From an uncultured Alphaproteobacteria bacterium (GTDB taxonomy: Bacteria; Pseudomonadota; Alphaproteobacteria; RF32; CAG-239), in NCBI GenBank assembly GCA_934276635.1, contig CAKQTH010000023.1, forward strand, positions 1 through 6,159: a stretch of 6,159 nucleotides of DNA, written 5' to 3'. The position numbers were made by a program, and so were the translations under genes. The first letter of the stretch is position 1. The number at the start of each line of letters is the position of its first letter. The notes beneath the pieces were generated by a model. The model ran no database searches. It was given only the letters and a program-made list of their open reading frames with translations, and was not told where the DNA came from. This document shows positions 1 to 6,091 of this stretch, piece by piece.

Positions 1-24
1 CCTTATTCCGGTTTATGGAAGAAA

Positions 25-53
25 CAAAAAATCCACCGCGAAGGTGGATTTTT
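25..53. terminator. Bidirectional intrinsic terminator after tRNA-Phe
   Basis: A perfect stem pairs ATCCACC with GGTGGAT around the five-base loop GCGAA at 37-41, and the A-run before it and the T-run after it extend the pairing. T-runs follow the stem on both strands, so it can stop transcription from either side. On the minus strand it begins three bases after the CCA end of the tRNA-Phe gene, so ending that transcript is its clearest job. It may also end an unseen plus-strand gene to the left; bases 1-24 are too short to identify one. Confidence 0.85.
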
Positions 54-56
54 TAA

Positions 57-132
<76 letters not shown>

Positions 133-148
133 ATCAAACTCAGGAAGA

Positions 149-177
149 CTTATAATAGATATTTTTTATATTGTCCA
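149..177 (-). promoter_or_regulatory. Sigma70-type promoter of tRNA-Phe
   Basis: On the minus strand TGGACA (172-177, five of six matches to TTGACA) and TATAAG (149-154, five of six matches to TATAAT) are separated by exactly 17 bases. Transcription would begin near position 142, leaving a leader of about ten bases before the mature tRNA end at 132. The box quality, spacing and position all agree with a strong housekeeping promoter. Confidence 0.75.
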
Positions 178-181
178 GAGC

Positions 182-215
182 TTTTTTTATTTTTTCGTAT
201 TTTTCTTTATTTTTT
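182..215 (-). promoter_or_regulatory. A-tract UP-element-like region upstream of tRNA-Phe
   Basis: Four A-runs on the minus strand (plus-strand T-runs at 182-188, 190-195, 200-204 and 210-215) start right behind the -35 box and repeat roughly every 8 to 10 bases. Taking the tRNA start near 142, they begin at about -40 and run upstream, the place where RNA polymerase alpha subunits bind UP elements of stable-RNA promoters. The function is inferred from composition and position. Because the region is divergent, the same T-rich DNA could also bend the start of the accB leader. Confidence 0.4.
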
Positions 216-246
216 AGCAAATGTGCGGGCAAAATGTCGTTTTTTG

Positions 247-275
247 TTGTCTTTTTTGCGATTATGGAATAAAAA
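247..275 (+). promoter_or_regulatory. Possible promoter of accBC
   Basis: TTGTCT (247-252) and TAAAAA (270-275) are spaced by 17 bases, each matching four of six consensus bases. Transcription would start near 282, giving a leader of about 33 bases before the accB start. The match is modest in very AT-rich DNA, where such pairs arise by chance, so this is only the best candidate in the 182-base gap between tRNA-Phe and accB. I see no hairpin or riboswitch-like structure in that gap. Confidence 0.35.
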
Positions 276-314
276 AGAAAAGATGAGATTAAACGATTTT
301 TTTATGAAAGAAAA

Positions 315-812
315 ATGATGACAGATCAAATTGATACAAAAGTTGTTGGTAAACTTGCAGAAATTTTGGATCAGCACAATCTTACGGAATTGGAATATGA
401 AAGCGAAGGCTGCAGAATTTGCCTGACCCGCGAATCTGCACAAATCTCGGCTCCGATTGCCGCTCCGGTTCAGATGATGCCGGTTGCTCCGGCTCCGGTT
501 GTTGCTGCGCCCGCCGCTCCTGAAAAAGAAGAAGTTGCAGCGGTTTCTCAGCCTGAAGAAGTTGATGAATCGAATAATCCTAACGCCGTAAAATCTCCGA
601 TGGTCGGTGTTGTATATCTTTCTCCTGATCCGTCAAAGCCCGCGTATGTCAAAGTCGGCGGAATGGTTGCCGAAGGCGATACCGTATGCCTGATTGAAGC
701 GATGAAAACATTTAATCCGGTAAAGGCTCACAAAGGCGGAAGAGTTACCAAAATTTTGGTTCAAACCGGTGACCCGATTGAATATGGTCAGCCGTTGGTG
801 GTTATTGAATAA
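315..812 (+). CDS. accB: Biotin carboxyl carrier protein of acetyl-CoA carboxylase
   Basis: AccB carries the biotin that AccC carboxylates and presents it to carboxyltransferase to make malonyl-CoA, the first committed step of cytoplasmic fatty-acid synthesis. The 165-residue product has the usual order. Residues 1-40 form an N-terminal domain, about 45-90 form a flexible Ala/Pro/Glu-rich linker, and 91-165 form the biotinyl domain. The domain has SPMVGVVYLSPDPSKPAY, the protruding thumb that marks AccB, and EAMKTFNPV with biotinyl Lys131. Thr replaces the common Met after that lysine, a variant I associate with alphaproteobacteria. ATG occurs twice in a row (315 and 318) and either could start; the ribosome binding site is weak (GAAAG). 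accC follows 17 bases later, the common accBC operon. Confidence 0.97.
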   Translation: MMTDQIDTKVVGKLAEILDQHNLTELEYESEGCRICLTRESAQISAPIAAPVQMMPVAPAPVVAAPAAPEKEEVAAVSQPEEVDESNNPNAVKSPMVGVVYLSPDPSKPAYVKVGGMVAEGDTVCLIEAMKTFNPVKAHKGGRVTKILVQTGDPIEYGQPLVVIE

Positions 813-829
813 ATTATTAAGGGAAAAAT

Positions 830-2176
830 ATGTTTGAAAAAGTGTTAATCGCCAACCGCGGCGAAGTTGCTTTGAGAATACACCGCGCATGCCGTGAAAT
901 GGGGATAAAAACCGTTGCTGTTCACTCCGAGGCAGATGCCAATGCGATGCATGTTCGTTTGGCCGACGAGGCCGTTTGTATCGGCCCTGCACGCTCTGTC
1001 GATTCGTATCTGAATAAGCCGGCGATTATTTCCGCAGCGATTATTACAGGTGCGGACGCAATCCACCCCGGATACGGCTTTTTGTCCGAAGATGCCGACT
1101 TTGCCGAAATGGTTGAAAAACACGGCATTAAGTTTATCGGCCCGTCTGCTGCTCAGATTCGTATGATGGGTGACAAGTTGACCGCCCGCGCCGCAGCAAA
1201 AAAGGCCGGACTTCCGCTGATTGAGGGGTCGCCTGAGCTGAAAAGCGTAAAAGATGCGCTCGAGTGGGCAAACAAAATCGGATATCCGGTTATTATAAAA
1301 GCCAAAGACGGCGGTGGCGGAAAAGGTATGAAAACCGCTTTTAACGATGAAGAAATCACTGAGGCGTTTAATATGGCAAAAGCCGAAGCGAAAGCCGCAT
1401 TCCCGTCAGATGCCGTATATATGGAAAAATATCTGCAAAAACCGCGTCATATTGAAATGCAGGTTTTGGCGGACAATTACGGCAATGTTGTCCATCTCGG
1501 GGAAAGAGATTGTTCGATTCAGCGCAACAATCAAAAGGTTCTCGAAGAATGTCCGTCTCCGGCGCTGAACCAAAAGCAGCGTGAAGAAATTGGCGAAACT
1601 GTTCGTAACGCAATTGCGAAAATCGGCTATACAAATGCCGGAACGCTTGAGTTTTTGTTTGAAGACGGTAAGTTTTATTTTCTTGAGATGAACACTCGTT
1701 TGCAGGTGGAACACCCGATTACCGAGGCGGTCAGCGGAATTGATATTGTGCGCGAACAAATCAGAATCGCCAGCGGTGCAACATTGGGATATACGCAAAA
1801 AGACATAACTTTCAGCGGCCATGCGATTGAATGCCGCATTAATGCCGAAGATCCTGAGACTTTTGTTCCGTGCCCCGGAAAAATTACGGAATGGCACGCG
1901 CCTGGCGGCCTCGGAGTTCGTGTAGATTCGGAAATTTATTCCGGATATACAATCCCGCCGTATTATGATAGTATGATTGCAAAGCTTATTGTGCACGGCA
2001 AAACCCGCAATTCGGCATTGATGAGGCTGCGCCGAGCTTTGGACGAGTTTGTGGTTATGGGCGTAAAAACAACGATTCCTCTGCAACAGGATATTATTTC
2101 TCAGGCAGAGTTTATTGACGGACAATATAATATTCATTGGCTCGAAAAATATGTTAAGAGCCGCAAACAGGGATAG
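830..2176 (+). CDS. accC: Biotin carboxylase subunit of acetyl-CoA carboxylase
   Basis: AccC uses ATP and bicarbonate to carboxylate the biotin on AccB, supplying carboxybiotin for malonyl-CoA synthesis. At 448 residues it matches the family length and aligns end to end with E. coli AccC (compared from memory). The N-terminal domain opens FEKVLIANRGE and has HPGYGFLSE (79-87). The ATP-grasp domain has Lys116, Lys157 and the glycine loop DGGGGKGMK (160-168). The catalytic set is present as His207, Gln231, Lys236, Glu274, Glu286, Asn288, Arg290 and Arg336. One departure is QRNNQK (231-236) where E. coli has QRRHQK. AAGGGA lies about five bases before the start. The upstream accB partner is adjacent and the next gene begins six bases after the stop, so the transcript probably continues. 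Confidence 0.98.
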   Translation: MFEKVLIANRGEVALRIHRACREMGIKTVAVHSEADANAMHVRLADEAVCIGPARSVDSYLNKPAIISAAIITGADAIHPGYGFLSEDADFAEMVEKHGIKFIGPSAAQIRMMGDKLTARAAAKKAGLPLIEGSPELKSVKDALEWANKIGYPVIIKAKDGGGGKGMKTAFNDEEITEAFNMAKAEAKAAFPSDAVYMEKYLQKPRHIEMQVLADNYGNVVHLGERDCSIQRNNQKVLEECPSPALNQKQREEIGETVRNAIAKIGYTNAGTLEFLFEDGKFYFLEMNTRLQVEHPITEAVSGIDIVREQIRIASGATLGYTQKDITFSGHAIECRINAEDPETFVPCPGKITEWHAPGGLGVRVDSEIYSGYTIPPYYDSMIAKLIVHGKTRNSALMRLRRALDEFVVMGVKTTIPLQQDIISQAEFIDGQYNIHWLEKYVKSRKQG

Positions 2177-2182
2177 AAAAAT

Positions 2183-2899
2183 ATGCTTTCGGTGAGAGAC
2201 ATAATAAGCAACAGTATAACGCAGATTCGCTCAAATCTGCCGGTTATGTCCTGTTTTTGGGCTATGTTTGCCGCCGGAAGCTATATTTTTTTGCGCCTTA
2301 ATGCAATGTCGCAGGTGTTTTTTCCGATATATCTTGCGACGTTGTATTTTTTCTCATATTTCTTTTTCAGAGTATATTTCAACCAAAGGCCGATTTTGGA
2401 TTGGGATAATTTGGGAAGAGCCTTGGTCAAGATGATAGTAATTGTTCTTTTGGCCTTTTTCAGCGTGATGGTTTTTAAAATTTGCTTTATGCTGATGTAT
2501 CTGTTTGCAAAATCACTGTCAATATTTCCCGGTTTATATAATTTTTTGGCATATGTATATCACTCTGCGGTAATAACTTTTCTGTCGCTGATATGCTTTT
2601 TTGCGATTTCTTTGGTCACGGTTTTTATCCCGACATTTGCCTGGCTTGAACTTATTTGCGGCAAAGAGAGCTCTATTACATTCACCTTTATAGAACTCAA
2701 GGGCAGATATTTGCAGCTTTTGTCCTGTTTTTTGATAATATTTATAGCTCTTCCGCTGTTTGTGAATCTATTGCTGGCTGTCTTGGGTTTTTCAATAATA
2801 CCGTTTATTGTTGTTGCATCGGCGATGGGAGTGTTTCAAATGGTCGCATATGCCGAAACATATAAGATTTTGTTTGCATTTTCACCCTTTATTAAGTAA
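2183..2899 (+). CDS. Polytopic membrane protein of unknown function
   Basis: I do not recognise a family. The 238-residue product is extremely hydrophobic and rich in Phe, Leu and Ile. I count about six membrane spans by eye, near residues 20-37, 46-66, 83-108, 126-155, 176-201 and 203-223. The loops are short; the clearest polar ones are around 67-82 (NQRPILDWDNLGR) and 157-175 (LICGKESS to ELKGR). There is no signal peptide cleavage site, nucleotide-binding motif or transporter signature. The N-terminal 20 residues are amphipathic and likely cytoplasmic. The start lies six bases after the accC stop with GGGAT as a weak ribosome binding site, so translation is probably coupled to accC. That suggests a shared transcript with lipid synthesis but proves no role in it. 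Confidence 0.85.
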   Translation: MLSVRDIISNSITQIRSNLPVMSCFWAMFAAGSYIFLRLNAMSQVFFPIYLATLYFFSYFFFRVYFNQRPILDWDNLGRALVKMIVIVLLAFFSVMVFKICFMLMYLFAKSLSIFPGLYNFLAYVYHSAVITFLSLICFFAISLVTVFIPTFAWLELICGKESSITFTFIELKGRYLQLLSCFLIIFIALPLFVNLLLAVLGFSIIPFIVVASAMGVFQMVAYAETYKILFAFSPFIK

Positions 2900-2953
2900 T
2901 ATGATAATAGTATGACATTGTAGTTGTACAAATATTTTTAGAGGAGATGTGCC

Positions 2954-3532
2954 ATGGAAAAAAATGACGAAAGAGGAAAATCGTTCGGCGATTTGATGAT
3001 GTCAATATTCTACATTGTTTTGTTGTGCACAATCTCCTACGGAGTGTATTTTATCGCAAATGAAAAATACAGTATGCAAAAAACGGTCAAAGCGCTTAAT
3101 CTGATTACAAAAAATATGCAGGCAACATTTGACAGTGAAGGTACATATCCTTCGGCCGGAGTAATTCGCACATATCCGATAACCCCTTCAAATATGGAAG
3201 TTAAAGACGCTCAGGAATATTATTGGCGCCACTATTTCGGCGGCAGTATGCTGATTTCGGGCGTCGTCGGCGGAGACAGAAATACCGGCAAAGCTGAATA
3301 TAATATCATATTTAATACTATCAGCAAAAGAGACTGCAAAATTATGACTACCTATGACTGGCGCAGTTTTCCTTCGTTTTTGGGGCTGACTTCTCAGGGA
3401 TATTCCATTTTGGCAAAAAGCGCATCAAGACAGGTTCCGAACATCGGCAGACTTTTTACGGCCGCAGAAGCAGAAAAAATGTGCTCTTGCGAAAACGGCA
3501 AATATTGTTCGGTTATTCTGGTGTTCAAATAA
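2954..3532 (+). CDS. Type IVb (PilS-like) pilin or pseudopilin candidate
   Basis: The 192-residue product has a short charged leader (MEKNDERG), one hydrophobic helix at about 14-34, and an amphipathic stretch QKTVKALNLITKNMQATFDSEGTY (42-65), the layout of type IV pilin subunits. Cleavage after Gly8 would leave Lys at +1 and Asp13 at +5, where pilins normally have Glu. The globular part resembles PilS-family pilins: ISKRDCKIMTTYDW (123-136), with Cys128 followed by a Trp, and a C-terminal AAEAEKMCSC (170-179) ending in a hydrophobic strand VILVFK. Cys128 could pair with Cys177, 179 or 185. A strong GAGGAG precedes the start by seven bases. No secretin, ATPase or prepilin peptidase is nearby, so the assembly system would lie elsewhere. 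It could instead be an unrelated single-span envelope protein. Confidence 0.6.
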   Translation: MEKNDERGKSFGDLMMSIFYIVLLCTISYGVYFIANEKYSMQKTVKALNLITKNMQATFDSEGTYPSAGVIRTYPITPSNMEVKDAQEYYWRHYFGGSMLISGVVGGDRNTGKAEYNIIFNTISKRDCKIMTTYDWRSFPSFLGLTSQGYSILAKSASRQVPNIGRLFTAAEAEKMCSCENGKYCSVILVFK

Positions 3533-3556
3533 TAAGGAAAAAAGACAGAAAACATA

Positions 3557-4249
3557 ATGATAGCGTACTCTTCAGAACTATATAAACTTGATACAAAAGA
3601 TGTTGCCGCGCTTCCGAACGGAGACAGAAAACTAGCGGCAGGCTGCAAAGATTCCATTGTGATACTTATCGGCAACAATACAGATTACAAAAACCGCGGC
3701 GAATCAAAAGATGTTTTGTTAAAGGGGCGAAAAAAGCTGAATTGGGCGCTGAAAAACAAATATAAATATGTCAAGGTCCGCATTGCGTTTGAACCGAAAA
3801 ACAATCGGTTTGATTTGATATCACCGATTATTCGGGTTTTGAGATACAGGCTCAGAACATATTCTTCAAACATATATCATATGTCGCCGCAAGATATCAG
3901 AAATATGAAAATTGAGCGCAATATCCGGACAAAAGAAAACGCCTATGTGTTTTCTAACCCGAAATATCAGATGAATACGGACGAAAGAAAAAAGTCGTTT
4001 ATGCGTCTTTTGAACAGTATAAAGCGCAGAGGTTTTGACGACAATCACCCGCTTGATATTATGCTTTGCCGCAATATGGGCGTCAAAGACACTCTAAATC
4101 AGGGGCATCACAGAATGGCGGCCGCGATGGAAGCGAATGTAAAAAGGGTTTCGGTGATGTTTTCTTCTGCCGGTGCAATGCCAGAATTTTTGCGCCCGTT
4201 GTTTTTGAAAATTGCAAAAATCAATATGTTTTTCAAGCACGAGGAATAG
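3557..4249 (+). CDS. ParB/sulfiredoxin-like domain protein of unknown function
   Basis: The C-terminal half of this 230-residue protein looks like a ParB/sulfiredoxin-type fold. SFMRLLNSIKRRGF (147-160) is followed by HPLDIML (164-170), then NQGHHRMAAAMEANVKRVSV (181-200), which matches the conserved G-x-H-R box and its following helix. In this fold the box binds nucleotide or phosphate; members serve as CTPase DNA-binding proteins, kinases or nucleases, and I cannot choose. There is no DNA-binding helix-turn-helix after the box, so it is not a chromosome-segregation ParB. Residues 1-105 are basic and match nothing I know. The start lacks a good ribosome binding site (AAGGA lies 18 bases upstream), and the next gene begins three bases after the stop, pointing to shared work with that glycosyltransferase. 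Confidence 0.7.
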   Translation: MIAYSSELYKLDTKDVAALPNGDRKLAAGCKDSIVILIGNNTDYKNRGESKDVLLKGRKKLNWALKNKYKYVKVRIAFEPKNNRFDLISPIIRVLRYRLRTYSSNIYHMSPQDIRNMKIERNIRTKENAYVFSNPKYQMNTDERKKSFMRLLNSIKRRGFDDNHPLDIMLCRNMGVKDTLNQGHHRMAAAMEANVKRVSVMFSSAGAMPEFLRPLFLKIAKINMFFKHEE

Positions 4250-4252
4250 CCG

Positions 4253-5302
4253 ATGAAAAAAATTCTGCATGTCTCGAATTTTAATCTGCTCCGAATCAAG
4301 GGCTGTTTTCAAAATTCTTATCCGTTTAAGATATCTAACGGATTGATTCGCAACGGATATTCCGTTATAAACTATCCGGACAGAGATGTTTGTCGAATGT
4401 TCGGTTTCGGCGGAATGAATTTTTTGGGACGCATACGCGCGCAGGAACATCTGATTAAATATTGCAAAGCCGTAAATCCAGATGCCATATTTTTGGGGCA
4501 CGCCGACACAATCGAAACCGAGACATTATGCAAAATTAAAGAGATGTTGCCGAATGTAAAATTTTTGCAGTGGAGCTGCGATTGGATTGTGCCGAATTAT
4601 GCCGAGCGAAACATCAAGGCCCTGGGCAAAAACAAAGATATTGTTGATGTTTTTATGGTGACAACCGGCGACAAAAATCAACTTTTGCAGTTTAAGACCA
4701 AAAACAACAAAGTCGGATATATGCCGAATTTTGTTGATAAAAGTTTGGAGGTTGGTCGGGCTTTTTTGAATGCTGAGCCGGAATTTGATATGTTTTATGG
4801 TGCGCAAAAAGGGATTCGTCAGTTTTGCGGAAAAGATACGGATAATGAGGTTCTTATTGACGCCATATCCGCGCAGATTCCGGATATCAAATTTCTGCTG
4901 GCGGGGCTGAAAGGAGCGCCCAAATTAGCCGGAGACGAATATATCAGCGCATTTTCAAAAGCGGCGATGGGGTTTTCTCTGTCTCGGTTGAACGATGTTC
5001 ACTGGTATTCTTCCGACCGTATGGTTCATATTATGGGCAACGGGGAGTTGGCGTTTGTGGACAGACGAACCGGTTTTGATGAGCTTTTTTCTGATGATGA
5101 GGTTGCGTTTTATCAGACGCCGGAAGAGTTTTTTGAGCTGTTGAAAAAATATAAAAAAGATACGGCGCTGCGGCAAAAAGTTGCCGAAAACGGCTGGAAA
5201 AAAATCCATGCCGAATATAATGAGCGCATTGTGGCAAAGCATCTGACAGATGTTTTGTTTGATGAAAAAATCGGCGATGAAAAGTGGAAAGTTGTGCTTT
5301 AG
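4253..5302 (+). CDS. CgeB-like GT-B glycosyltransferase
   Basis: The 349-residue product looks like a soluble GT-B glycosyltransferase that would move a sugar from a nucleotide donor to an unknown acceptor on the cytoplasmic side. It opens with MKKILHVSNFN, a typical first Rossmann strand, followed by a loop with KISNGLIRNGYSVINYP (26-42). The C-terminal domain has the group 1 layout of the CgeB-related family: KFLLAG (213-218), FSKAAMGFSLSR (234-245), YSSDRMVHIMGNGELAFV (252-269), then GFDELFSDDEVAFYQTPEEF and a closing helix ending KHLTDVLF. Where related enzymes have Glu in the RxxE box, this one has His259. There is no signal peptide or membrane span. GAGGA in the end of the preceding gene serves as ribosome binding site, so the two are translationally coupled. 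Acceptor candidates include lipopolysaccharide, capsule or the pilin-like protein. Confidence 0.8.
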   Translation: MKKILHVSNFNLLRIKGCFQNSYPFKISNGLIRNGYSVINYPDRDVCRMFGFGGMNFLGRIRAQEHLIKYCKAVNPDAIFLGHADTIETETLCKIKEMLPNVKFLQWSCDWIVPNYAERNIKALGKNKDIVDVFMVTTGDKNQLLQFKTKNNKVGYMPNFVDKSLEVGRAFLNAEPEFDMFYGAQKGIRQFCGKDTDNEVLIDAISAQIPDIKFLLAGLKGAPKLAGDEYISAFSKAAMGFSLSRLNDVHWYSSDRMVHIMGNGELAFVDRRTGFDELFSDDEVAFYQTPEEFFELLKKYKKDTALRQKVAENGWKKIHAEYNERIVAKHLTDVLFDEKIGDEKWKVVL

Positions 5303-5411
5303 TTCAAAGCTTTGAGCAAAAGTTTTATACTCTTTTTGATATCTAAAAAAATCTGTTTTTAGCCATATCTATTTCTTGAACTTGTTATAACAAACAATAA
5401 GGAGAAAAAAT
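5303..5411 (+). promoter_or_regulatory. Leader and control region before the CGCGC/Hsp20 unit
   Basis: This 109-base gap holds an extended -10 candidate, TG at 5383-5384 followed after one base by TATAAC (5386-5391), which would start transcription near 5398. No -35 box lies at 16 to 18 bases upstream, consistent with an extended -10 promoter. A bulged AT-rich hairpin lies before it at 5338-5369. CTTGAA at 5375-5380 equals a heat-shock sigma32 -35 box but has no fitting -10. There is no CIRCE inverted repeat. AAGGAG at 5399-5404 is the ribosome binding site of the next gene. I find no convincing terminator for the glycosyltransferase transcript, so read-through is possible. Confidence 0.45.
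5338..5369 (+). other. AT-rich bulged hairpin in the leader
   Basis: GATATCTAAAAA (5338-5349) pairs with TTTTTAG (5356-5362) and ATATC (5365-5369) around the loop AATCTG, with CC at 5363-5364 unpaired. This gives twelve base pairs, only three of them G-C. It is not followed by a T-run, so it is not a classical terminator. It could be a protein-binding site in DNA or, if transcription starts upstream, a weak, temperature-sensitive RNA structure. Confidence 0.4.
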
Positions 5412-5540
5412 ATGCGAGACAGCAGAAGAAAATATCAAAAACCGACAGAAAAACCGGAAGTAAAAACCTCGGGTTGCGGCTGCGGATGTGGCGCTCCGGA
5501 ATATGAGGAAGAAGATTTTATCATAGAAGAAGAAAACTAG
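5412..5540 (+). CDS. 42-residue Cys/Gly-rich small protein
   Basis: I recognise no family. The product reads MRDSRRKYQK as a basic start, then a Lys/Pro/Glu stretch, then GCGCGCGAPE (21-30), and ends acidic (YEEEDFIIEEEN). The three cysteines at 22, 24 and 26 alternate with glycine, a spacing suited to binding a soft metal or to thiol chemistry; this is inference. There is no membrane span or signal peptide, so it should be cytoplasmic. The gene is supported by a near-perfect AAGGAG seven bases before ATG, its own promoter candidate, and the 16-base gap to the Hsp20 gene. Its basic start and acidic tail suggest a partner-binding peptide. It falls below usual gene-calling length and could easily be missed. 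Confidence 0.75.
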   Translation: MRDSRRKYQKPTEKPEVKTSGCGCGCGAPEYEEEDFIIEEEN

Positions 5541-5556
5541 CGCGGCGGAGGGCAAT

Positions 5557-6045
5557 ATGAAAAATAATGTGCCGGTTGCAAAAGAAAAAAATCAGCATAA
5601 TGATATATCGGTTTTTGCTCCGTCCGGCGGCGATTTTCACAACCTTGTAAACTATTTTTGGAACTATATGGATATGCCGCTCAAAAACGACATAAGCGAT
5701 TTAGAGCCGAAAATAGAGGTTTTTGAAGACGCAAACAATGTGACGGTGACGGCGGAATTGCCGGGAATTGACGAAGATGATGTTGATGTAAAGCTTTCGG
5801 CTGACGGATATTTGACAATTTCGGGTGAAAAGAAAGAGAAAAATCAGTCAGCATGGACAGGAAATTATTTTTCGGAAATTTCATACGGAATGTTCAAACG
5901 AACAGTGCCTTTGCCTTGGGATTTGGATACTCAGGAAGCATCTGCGGATTATCACGACGGATTGTTGACGATAAAAATTCCAAAGCTGCCGACAGAAAAA
6001 CAGAAGACCAGAAAAATAAACATAAGAAAAACTCCAAAAACCTAG
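5557..6045 (+). CDS. Hsp20 family small heat-shock protein
   Basis: Small heat-shock proteins bind unfolding proteins without ATP and hold them for refolding by DnaK and ClpB. The 162-residue product has a variable N-terminal arm (1-50) with aromatic NYFWNYMDMP (32-41), an alpha-crystallin domain (about 51-143) and a C-terminal tail. Hallmarks are PKIEVFEDANNVTVTAELPGI (51-71), the signature ADYHDGLL (130-137) matching the A-x-x-x-n-G-v-L box, and the tail motif INI (154-156), the I-x-I that locks oligomers. GGAGGG lies four bases before the start. The gene follows the CGCGC small protein and ends at a strong terminator, so these two form one unit. The class resembles the common bacterial class A; I assign no E. 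coli ibp name. Confidence 0.95.
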   Translation: MKNNVPVAKEKNQHNDISVFAPSGGDFHNLVNYFWNYMDMPLKNDISDLEPKIEVFEDANNVTVTAELPGIDEDDVDVKLSADGYLTISGEKKEKNQSAWTGNYFSEISYGMFKRTVPLPWDLDTQEASADYHDGLLTIKIPKLPTEKQKTRKINIRKTPKT

Positions 6046-6048
6046 GCA

Positions 6049-6082
6049 AAAGGGAGAAGTAAAAACTTCTCCCTTTCTTTTT
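6049..6082 (+). terminator. Intrinsic terminator after Hsp20
   Basis: A perfect 12-base-pair stem (6049-6060 with 6065-6076) closes an AAAA loop at 6061-6064 and is followed by CTTTTT. It starts four bases after the Hsp20 stop. The A-run at the left gives a partial signal on the minus strand too. It cleanly isolates the stress unit from the next promoter. Confidence 0.95.
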
Positions 6083-6091
6083 AAATAATCC

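Noticed and set aside
207..443. A 78-codon open frame on the minus strand across the accB start
   Set aside because: It overlaps accB and the AT-rich leader; its Phe/Lys-rich translation is what T- and A-runs produce by chance.
1406..2137. A 243-codon open frame on the minus strand
   Set aside because: It lies wholly antisense to accC, whose protein is intact and highly conserved; its translation shows no recognisable domain, and it is a shadow of accC codon use.
2874..2902. TTGCAT and TAATAT with 17-base spacing as a promoter for the pilin-like gene
   Set aside because: Only three and four of six consensus matches; too weak to list, though the 54-base gap and strong ribosome binding site leave an internal promoter possible.
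4094..4501. A 135-codon open frame on the minus strand
   Set aside because: It overlaps two well-supported plus-strand genes, and its translation is low in recognisable features.
5304..5315. TCAAAGCTTTGA, a 12-base perfect palindrome after the glycosyltransferase stop
   Set aside because: It has no loop and no following T-run, so it is not a terminator; palindromes of this size are common in AT-rich DNA. A regulator site is possible but unsupported.
5375..5380. CTTGAA as a heat-shock sigma32 -35 box
   Set aside because: It matches exactly, but no CCCAT-type -10 lies 13 to 17 bases downstream, and that position falls on the ribosome binding site.
315..6045. Possible reassignment of TGA, since all eight stops are TAA or TAG
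   Set aside because: All genes read full length under the standard code, with family-typical lengths for accB, accC and hsp20, so there is no sign of TGA being read as an amino acid.
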